Source: JACRBE01 sp964429005 (GTDB lineage: Bacteria; Chlamydiota; Chlamydiia; Chlamydiales; JACRBE01). From it: DNA of 27,081 bases. The stretch spans positions 1-27,081 of the forward strand of contig CAYSAJ010000023.1 of NCBI GenBank assembly GCA_964429005.1, written 5' to 3'. Made by a program: the position numbers and the translations under genes. The notes under the pieces are model-generated. The model did no database searches. It saw only the letters and a program-made list of their open reading frames with translations, and was not told where the DNA came from. Positions 21,984-27,081 of the stretch are shown here, piece after piece; position 1 is the first letter of the stretch; each line of letters begins with the position of its first letter.

Positions 21984-23930
21984 CTAGAAAATCCTTTGGA
22001 AGACTCTCATGACATCGTGATATGTCACGAATATAAAAAACAGGATCATAAGGACTACAAAAGGAAGGATCATCCTTTCCATGATTTTTGCTTTGATCGG
22101 TTTCCCTGTCACAATCTCCCAAATGGCAAAGCAAATATAACCTCCATCGAGGACAGGGATCGGAAGTAAGTTTGTAAGGCCAAGACCTAAGCTAATCATC
22201 CCAAGCCAGTAGAGGGCTTCTTTAACGCCAAGGCTCCAGCCATGTTGCATGACTTGGACAAAGCCTACAGGACCTGACATCCATTTAGGGTGTAAAAGTC
22301 CAGTGAAGAGGGCGCCTATTGTACGCGCCATCTCAGTGACCACTTGATAGAAGAGAGTCCAAGGAGCTGGATTGTAGACAACATCTTTATCTTGCAAAGC
22401 TATACCTAATACAAGACGATTTTGGTAGGTTTCAAAAGTATCATGAGCTTTTTGTTTTTCTTTGAGATCTGCAATACTTTCAATTTTCTTCAAAATGGCT
22501 TCGTTTCTTGCATCCACGATCCCCTGTTTCTTTTCGGTTCTTGGGAAATCTTTTTGAGGAATAGGGGTGACAGGACTTAAACGATAGAGTGACCCTATAT
22601 GGTTTGTCTTAGAAATTCCAATTTTTGAAGTAAGGTCTTTAAGGTCTTTCCAATTGACTGAATGGAGAAACATTTCATCTTGGTTTTTCCAGGTCATTCC
22701 TTTGACATATGAATGAGAGCGATCAACAATAATCTGAACTTTCTTTTGCTGAATTTGGCGCAAAAAATCATAAGAATTATCAACAGATATACCATCTACG
22801 GCCAAGATCTTATCCCCTTTTTTGAGGGGCTGATCTAGGGTACTCGTTGAAGGGGAGGTCATAAAAGGACGTTGTTTTGCTTCATCGTCGATGTAGGCAA
22901 CACTCCCTTGAACTAAGCAGTGTGAATCAAGGTCATAGGGTATAAAGATCGCATCTTTGATATCACCTTTTAGAGAGGCCTCATGTTGCCAATCAATCAG
23001 TTCAGCTTTTTGATCTTGGGATAACCGAAGATCTTTGATAGCAAGGCGGGGTACTCGAACATGGAAAATTTCATGATCTCTTTGGATGGTAACAAGGGAA
23101 GTTCTTTGGTTTACAATCGACTGGAGTTGTGGAATAGAAAAGATGTTTTCTCCATCGACCCAAATGATACGGTCTTCAGCTTCAATCCCACTTCCATACA
23201 TAGGAGACCCTTTGGGAATAGGATTTTTTCTTCCATCGGGAAAAGGCTCATAGACTAAAAACATGGCGGGTGAGAGAAATCCAAAGGTTTGGAAATCGTT
23301 GCTTGCCTGAGGATGAGCATAAAGGGGAACATCGAGCTGGAAAGGGGTACGAGTGGATGTGAAATAATTGATGTGCTCTCCAGACACTTTAACCTCTTTC
23401 TTATCAAGAACGCTGCTATAGATAAGGTCATGAAACCCCTTATACGGATGTCCATCGATGGCTGAAACCGTATCACCTACACGAAGTCCTTCATGGTAAG
23501 CTTGGGATTTAGGATCTACAAAACCAACAATCTTCGTAAATTCAGCAAAAGGCTTGAGTCTTCCACCTAAAAAGAAAATCGCTGTGAAAGCAATGAGGGC
23601 AAAGATCATATTGACAACAGGGCCTGCTAAAGCCACTTTAATACGATCGATAGGGCGAGCGCCAAAGAAACCATGCTTGATCAAATGAGGTTCAATATTC
23701 CCCTCTTTTTCCATTCCAGCAATTTTGACAAAACCGCCGAAGAATAGGTAACAAATTTGCCAGCGGACTCCTTGAAACACAAAGGTAAAAAAAGGTTTCC
23801 CGAATCCAATGCTGAATACTTCAACCTTCATTCCGACTCGTCTTGCAACGATATAGTGTCCCAGCTCATGTATAAATACTAGAAATCCCAGTCCAATAAT
23901 TCCTAGAAGAATGTAAAAAAGGTTGGTCAT
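21984..23930 (-). CDS. rseP: Site-2-type membrane zinc metalloprotease RseP (M50)
   Basis: RseP cleaves membrane-spanning regulators inside the inner membrane (family M50B). This 648-residue copy has the zinc site HELGH at 21-25 in the first membrane helix and the second ligand motif LLPIPVLDGG ending at residue 597, the expected pair. GGFVKIAGME follows the first helix, as in the family. Between them lie PDZ-like regions, the clearest with EGLRVGDTVSAIDG (147-160) and PLKKGDKILAVDG, plus one more with AEDRIIWVDGENI, making it longer than the E. coli protein but similar to chlamydial ones. The C-terminus has a further membrane helix. Its AGGAGAG ribosome site overlaps the dxr stop, indicating coupled translation. 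In Chlamydia the same neighbours (dxr, ytg genes) precede rseP. The substrate in this organism is unknown; ytgCR-type fusions may be candidates. Confidence 0.95.
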   Translation of the reverse strand: MTNLFYILLGIIGLGFLVFIHELGHYIVARRVGMKVEVFSIGFGKPFFTFVFQGVRWQICYLFFGGFVKIAGMEKEGNIEPHLIKHGFFGARPIDRIKVALAGPVVNMIFALIAFTAIFFLGGRLKPFAEFTKIVGFVDPKSQAYHEGLRVGDTVSAIDGHPYKGFHDLIYSSVLDKKEVKVSGEHINYFTSTRTPFQLDVPLYAHPQASNDFQTFGFLSPAMFLVYEPFPDGRKNPIPKGSPMYGSGIEAEDRIIWVDGENIFSIPQLQSIVNQRTSLVTIQRDHEIFHVRVPRLAIKDLRLSQDQKAELIDWQHEASLKGDIKDAIFIPYDLDSHCLVQGSVAYIDDEAKQRPFMTSPSTSTLDQPLKKGDKILAVDGISVDNSYDFLRQIQQKKVQIIVDRSHSYVKGMTWKNQDEMFLHSVNWKDLKDLTSKIGISKTNHIGSLYRLSPVTPIPQKDFPRTEKKQGIVDARNEAILKKIESIADLKEKQKAHDTFETYQNRLVLGIALQDKDVVYNPAPWTLFYQVVTEMARTIGALFTGLLHPKWMSGPVGFVQVMQHGWSLGVKEALYWLGMISLGLGLTNLLPIPVLDGGYICFAIWEIVTGKPIKAKIMERMILPFVVLMILFFIFVTYHDVMRVFQRIF

Positions 23931-23939
23931 TGTACTCTC

Positions 23940-25082
23940 CTACTGCATGTGTTCGCGAAGGCATTTGCGTGCCCATTGATCTTGCTGCATGACTTCTTCT
24001 ACTGAGGATAGCTCAATAGGCTGATATTTCTCCATGAGATCCTCTATAGTATCTCCGATCTGCGTCCAGCCGATCCTTTTTTGAAGAAAAAGGGAGACGC
24101 ATTCCTCGTTCACTGCATTCATAAAGCATGACATACTTTTGCCTATTTTTAAAGCATCATATGCAAGGCGAAGGCATTTAAACCGACTCAAATCGGGAGG
24201 AGAAAGATCAAGACGAAGGATCTGTGATAAATCTAAAGTTGAGAAATTCCCTGGTTTTCTTTCGGGATAAAGAAGGCAATGTTGAATAGGGGCTTTCATA
24301 GAAGGGGCAGATGCGTGCATAAAAAAGCTTCCATCAATCCATTCGACCATGGCGTGAATGATACTTTGTGGATGGACGACCACTTTGATTTGATCGGGGT
24401 GTAGACCAAAAAGCCATTTTGCTTCGATGACTTCGAGACCTTTATTCATCAAAGTGGAAGAGTCTATTGTGTTTTTTGCTCCCATACTCCACGTTGGATG
24501 ACGAAGAGCCTGCTCCAAGGAAACATATTTTAATTGTTCTACGGTATGATCTCTAAAAGGTCCTCCCGATGCAGTCAGGTAAACATTTTTTACTTTTTTT
24601 TGAGATTGTCCTTCGAGGAGCTGAAACAAAGCATTGTGTTCGCTATCAATGGGCAATAAGGGCACATTGAGTTTTTGAGCTTGTTTCGTAAGCCAGTCAC
24701 CTGCAGATACGAGAAGCTCTTTATTAGCAATCGCAAGAGGAATTTTGTAAGAAAGGGCTTTTGCTACCGGAAACAAAGATTTCATGCCTGTCATTGCAGC
24801 GACAACTAAATCGGTGGGTTCATCTATTAAAGCCAAAAGCCCTTCAGAGCCAGATAATACCTTAGCTTGGGGGCGCTCACTTTTCACTTTTTCAGCAGCA
24901 TCTTTATCAAAGACTACAAGAGCGCGTGGCTTATAACGATCATATTGCTCAATCACTTCTAGTGAAGAGTGGACAGCAAGCCCAACGACTTCGAATTGAT
25001 CTTTATTGTCATCAATTACAGAAAGGGTTTGCTTTCCGATAGAACCTGTAGAACCTAAAAGGGTAATTTTTCTTTTTCGCAT
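23940..25082 (-). CDS. dxr: 1-deoxy-D-xylulose 5-phosphate reductoisomerase
   Basis: This 380-residue enzyme makes 2-C-methyl-D-erythritol 4-phosphate with NADPH, the committed step of the non-mevalonate isoprenoid pathway. The N-terminal NADPH fold begins with TLLGSTGSIGKQTL (7-20). The metal and substrate region contains PIDSEHNALFQLL, LTASGGPFRDH and HPTWSMGAKNTIDSSTLMNK, then GLEVIEAKWLF, and VVHPQSIIHAMVEW; the acidic metal ligands and the flexible-loop Trp are retained. Length is close to other DXR proteins. The gene overlaps ytgD by 28 bases upstream and is followed by rseP nine bases later. AAGGA lies about 17 bases before ATG, too far for an ideal site, so translation may rely on coupling. 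Confidence 0.97.
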   Translation of the reverse strand: MRKRKITLLGSTGSIGKQTLSVIDDNKDQFEVVGLAVHSSLEVIEQYDRYKPRALVVFDKDAAEKVKSERPQAKVLSGSEGLLALIDEPTDLVVAAMTGMKSLFPVAKALSYKIPLAIANKELLVSAGDWLTKQAQKLNVPLLPIDSEHNALFQLLEGQSQKKVKNVYLTASGGPFRDHTVEQLKYVSLEQALRHPTWSMGAKNTIDSSTLMNKGLEVIEAKWLFGLHPDQIKVVVHPQSIIHAMVEWIDGSFFMHASAPSMKAPIQHCLLYPERKPGNFSTLDLSQILRLDLSPPDLSRFKCLRLAYDALKIGKSMSCFMNAVNEECVSLFLQKRIGWTQIGDTIEDLMEKYQPIELSSVEEVMQQDQWARKCLREHMQ

Positions 25083-26011
25083 ACCGTATTACTTTTTTTC
25101 CTTAGGGAGAATATCAGAACAAAGCTGATAAAATATAAAAAGCTCATGACCCCACTTGTGGAAAGGGGTATTTCATAAATAGTGAGCATATGCCTAGTAA
25201 GCGCTACCGAAACAATGCTATTTATGATTCCAATCAAAGTCGCCATTGTGCACATCCGTTTCCAATCTTTGGCAACCATTTTAGCAATCATAACGGGCGC
25301 TATTAAAATATTGAGAATAACGATAAGCCCAACAGCTCTGAAGCCAACAATAACAACAAGAGAAGCGAGTGTAATCATCAAAAAATTCAGTTTGTGTAAA
25401 GAAAAACCGAGCATTTTTGCTAGGGAAGGATCAAACGTTGAAACAAAAAGCCCCTTATAGAAAAGATAAAGAGAGATGCACACGCCAATCGTTACTAAAA
25501 AAATCGCAAGAAGGTCGTCTTGATGAATAGCATCGATATTTCCCATGATGATATCCACACCAATGTGAGCATTGCGGGTGAACAGTGTAACAAGTACGAT
25601 ACCTAAAGCAAAGAAAACGGTAAACACAAGCCCCATCCCTGCATCCTCTTGGACATCCATCGTATGGTGGAGAAATATGGTGAGATAGTACGTTAAAAAA
25701 CTTGCGACCAAAGCTCCTATGAGAAGTTGGATTAAGGGCATGTCCATAGCAAAATGAGCGCCCCCAAAAAACTTAGCTAATAGATACGCAACAATAATCC
25801 CGAGCAGTATTGTATGAGAAAGGGAATTCACCATCATGCTCATCTTCCGATAGACCAAAAAGGAGCCTAGAAGAGCGCCACAAATGCTTAGAAGGCAGAG
25901 AGCGAACATTTGGACTTCATCATGAACGAGATGTCCCCTTATCCAATCTGGTATCCTTGACACCATTACATAAAAGAAACTAAAAAAGTTTGTATTGAAG
26001 TAGGGGCTCAT
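25055..26011 (-). CDS. ytgD: Metal-ion ABC transporter permease YtgD
   Basis: This 318-residue permease of the ABC-3 (TroCD/MntB/ZnuB) family has about eight hydrophobic helices. Landmarks include LLGSFLVYRKMSMMVNSLSH (about 48-67), QEDAGMGLVFTVFFALGIVL, FKMLGFS-like KMLGFSLHKLNFL and VGFRAVGLIVILNILIAPVM, typical of the family. With YtgC, the ATPase YtgB and the binding protein YtgA (the last two outside the window or elsewhere) it should import iron or manganese. The start codon overlaps the ytgCR stop as ATGA, so the two are translationally coupled. It overlaps dxr by 28 bases. Regulation is presumably by the YtgR domain fused to the upstream gene product; this is inference from Chlamydia. 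Confidence 0.93.
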   Translation of the reverse strand: MSPYFNTNFFSFFYVMVSRIPDWIRGHLVHDEVQMFALCLLSICGALLGSFLVYRKMSMMVNSLSHTILLGIIVAYLLAKFFGGAHFAMDMPLIQLLIGALVASFLTYYLTIFLHHTMDVQEDAGMGLVFTVFFALGIVLVTLFTRNAHIGVDIIMGNIDAIHQDDLLAIFLVTIGVCISLYLFYKGLFVSTFDPSLAKMLGFSLHKLNFLMITLASLVVIVGFRAVGLIVILNILIAPVMIAKMVAKDWKRMCTMATLIGIINSIVSVALTRHMLTIYEIPLSTSGVMSFLYFISFVLIFSLRKKSNTVCEKEKLPF

Positions 26012-27081
26012 TTTCCAGCACCTCTTTTTGGGATGGGCTGATGATGGGGATCTTTTTTAGGATCATGTAGCAAAGCCGTTAACTCTTTTTCTAACTCAGG
26101 AGTTAAGACATGTTCCATTTCTTCTGCGCTAGCATGAACAGTATTTTGCGAATACTTTAGGTATTGAAAAAGATACACTTCCCAAAGACGGTGAAGACGA
26201 ATAATTCTTTCAGCCTCAATAATTCCTGAAGGAGTAAGTTCATATCCCTCCCCTTTCTTATGCAAGAATTTTTTCAACGAAAGATGGAATAAAAGAATCT
26301 CTCTCATTGAAGGTCTCATAAGCCAAAACGAAAACGATTTTCGGGGAATGAAGTGATGGGGCTCCTTCCAAATAGACTTGAGGACATTTTCATAATTTCT
26401 TCGATATTGGAACCTGATTTTACGAATCCACCTTGCAATCTGCCCTTGTTTTGGGGAAAAGAGAATGCTCAGCATGGCGATGGTCCCTGCCACAAGAACA
26501 ATACAAGGGCCCGTAGGCAAATAAAAGTGGGGCGGGAGATTAAGCCATGATGGAAGGTAAAAAGAGAAAAGGTTCCCCAGGAGGCCACTCATTGATCCAA
26601 TAATACCAGATAGCCAAAATAAGCGAGAGAGCCTATGAGTCATTTGACGCGCAGCGAGTGCTGGAGCTATCAGCATACCAGAAATGAGGACGACGCCAGC
26701 TAGACGAATTCCCATAATAATCACTAAGATTACGATGCCATTCATTATTCTTTGTTCAAGAGAAATGGGCATTCCTACAGATCTGGAATAGAGAGGGTCA
26801 AATAACACCATTTTCCAGCTAAAATACCGAAAATAGATGGTCAGAGAGATACAAATGAGTAAAAAAAGATAGATCCACATATAAATCGAGGTAATTGTAA
26901 CGACCTGTCCGTAGAGAAAAAGTTGGATCTTGTAGACCCACAAAGGAGCCGAATATTGGAGTATTGAAGTCACTAAAACGCCGATACCCAAAAAACAGGA
27001 TAATGTGTAACAAAGAGCGGTATCAGGATAGACTTGGATTTTTTCTTCTAGGAAGTGAATAAATCTCAATCCCAAAATCGA
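26008..27081 (-). CDS. ytgC: Metal ABC permease fused to a DtxR/MntR-like repressor domain (YtgCR), 5'-truncated by the window
   Basis: The frame is open to the window edge; no convincing start is seen (a TTG at 27075 could be read as one, but the first permease helices are missing, about 90 residues by comparison with Chlamydia YtgC). At least 357 residues remain. The first 200 carry ABC-3 permease helices (RLAGVVLISGMLIAPALAAR is the conserved segment). The last 130 are a DtxR/MntR-type region: a wHTH-like stretch ending GYELTPSGIIEAERIIRLHR, then a metal-binding/dimerisation domain with LWEVYL, VHASAEEMEH and DPHHQPIP. Spacing reproduces the DtxR ligands His79, Glu83, His98, Glu105 and His106, with Glu rather than Cys at position 102, as in MntR. 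In Chlamydia trachomatis the corresponding YtgCR is cleaved to release the repressor YtgR. Downstream ytgD overlaps as ATGA. Confidence 0.93.
   Translation of the reverse strand, partial: SILGLRFIHFLEEKIQVYPDTALCYTLSCFLGIGVLVTSILQYSAPLWVYKIQLFLYGQVVTITSIYMWIYLFLLICISLTIYFRYFSWKMVLFDPLYSRSVGMPISLEQRIMNGIVILVIIMGIRLAGVVLISGMLIAPALAARQMTHRLSRLFWLSGIIGSMSGLLGNLFSFYLPSWLNLPPHFYLPTGPCIVLVAGTIAMLSILFSPKQGQIARWIRKIRFQYRRNYENVLKSIWKEPHHFIPRKSFSFWLMRPSMREILLFHLSLKKFLHKKGEGYELTPSGIIEAERIIRLHRLWEVYLFQYLKYSQNTVHASAEEMEHVLTPELEKELTALLHDPKKDPHHQPIPKRGAGK

Noticed and set aside
1..27081. Insertion sequences, CRISPR arrays or phage genes
   Set aside because: No transposase or integrase motifs, no terminal inverted repeats with target duplications and no regularly spaced direct repeats were found.

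Overview
The window looks like a chromosomal segment of a member of the Chlamydiae, most likely an environmental (Parachlamydia/Simkania/Waddlia-like) lineage rather than Chlamydia itself. The evidence is a set of gene neighbourhoods typical of this phylum: a fused alpha/beta E1 subunit of a branched-chain-type 2-oxoacid dehydrogenase; serS followed by a CT728-like membrane protein and a P1B metal ATPase; hrcA-grpE-dnaK; and a ytgC(R)-ytgD-dxr-rseP run in which the metal-transporter permease carries a fused DtxR/MntR-like repressor domain. A large NAD-type glutamate dehydrogenase, absent from Chlamydia as far as I know, points to an amoeba- or arthropod-associated relative. The DNA is AT-rich, especially between genes. 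I see no rRNA, tRNA, CRISPR array or insertion sequence, and no gene-free stretch longer than about 300 bases.

Layout. Positions 1-3442 hold a small unknown gene facing a two-gene leftward unit (a UPF0158-like protein with two AT-hooks, then the fused E1). Positions 3701-13328 are rightward: an unknown one-helix membrane protein, serS, an M18 aspartyl aminopeptidase, a CCC1/VIT1-like membrane protein, an SPC-type (P1B-4) metal-exporting ATPase and the glutamate dehydrogenase. Positions 13333-16371 hold five small leftward genes that I read as one diverged paralogous family. Four of the five have their own terminator, all have good ribosome binding sites, and all share a hydrophobic segment with an E-x3-R pair. 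Positions 16571-20351 hold the hrcA-grpE-dnaK heat-shock operon, with a half-preserved CIRCE operator, an apparently leaderless hrcA and a grpE broken by a frameshift. Positions 20363-27081 are leftward: ytgCR (cut by the window edge), ytgD, dxr and rseP, closely spaced or overlapping, then two paralogous proteins of unknown function.

How it fits together. The conserved blocks cover protein quality control (hrcA/grpE/dnaK, rseP, aminopeptidase), metal balance (ytgCR/ytgD import with a built-in repressor, CCC1-like protein and P1B-4 ATPase for sequestration or export), isoprenoid synthesis (dxr) and amino-acid carbon use (E1, glutamate dehydrogenase). Lineage-specific genes sit between these blocks: the five-gene family, the 245/255-residue pair and the 306-residue membrane protein. 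The two most notable items are the five-gene family and the interrupted grpE, whose junction reads GTT TGA C, the same stop context as the programmed +1 frameshift in prfB but with about four residues missing.
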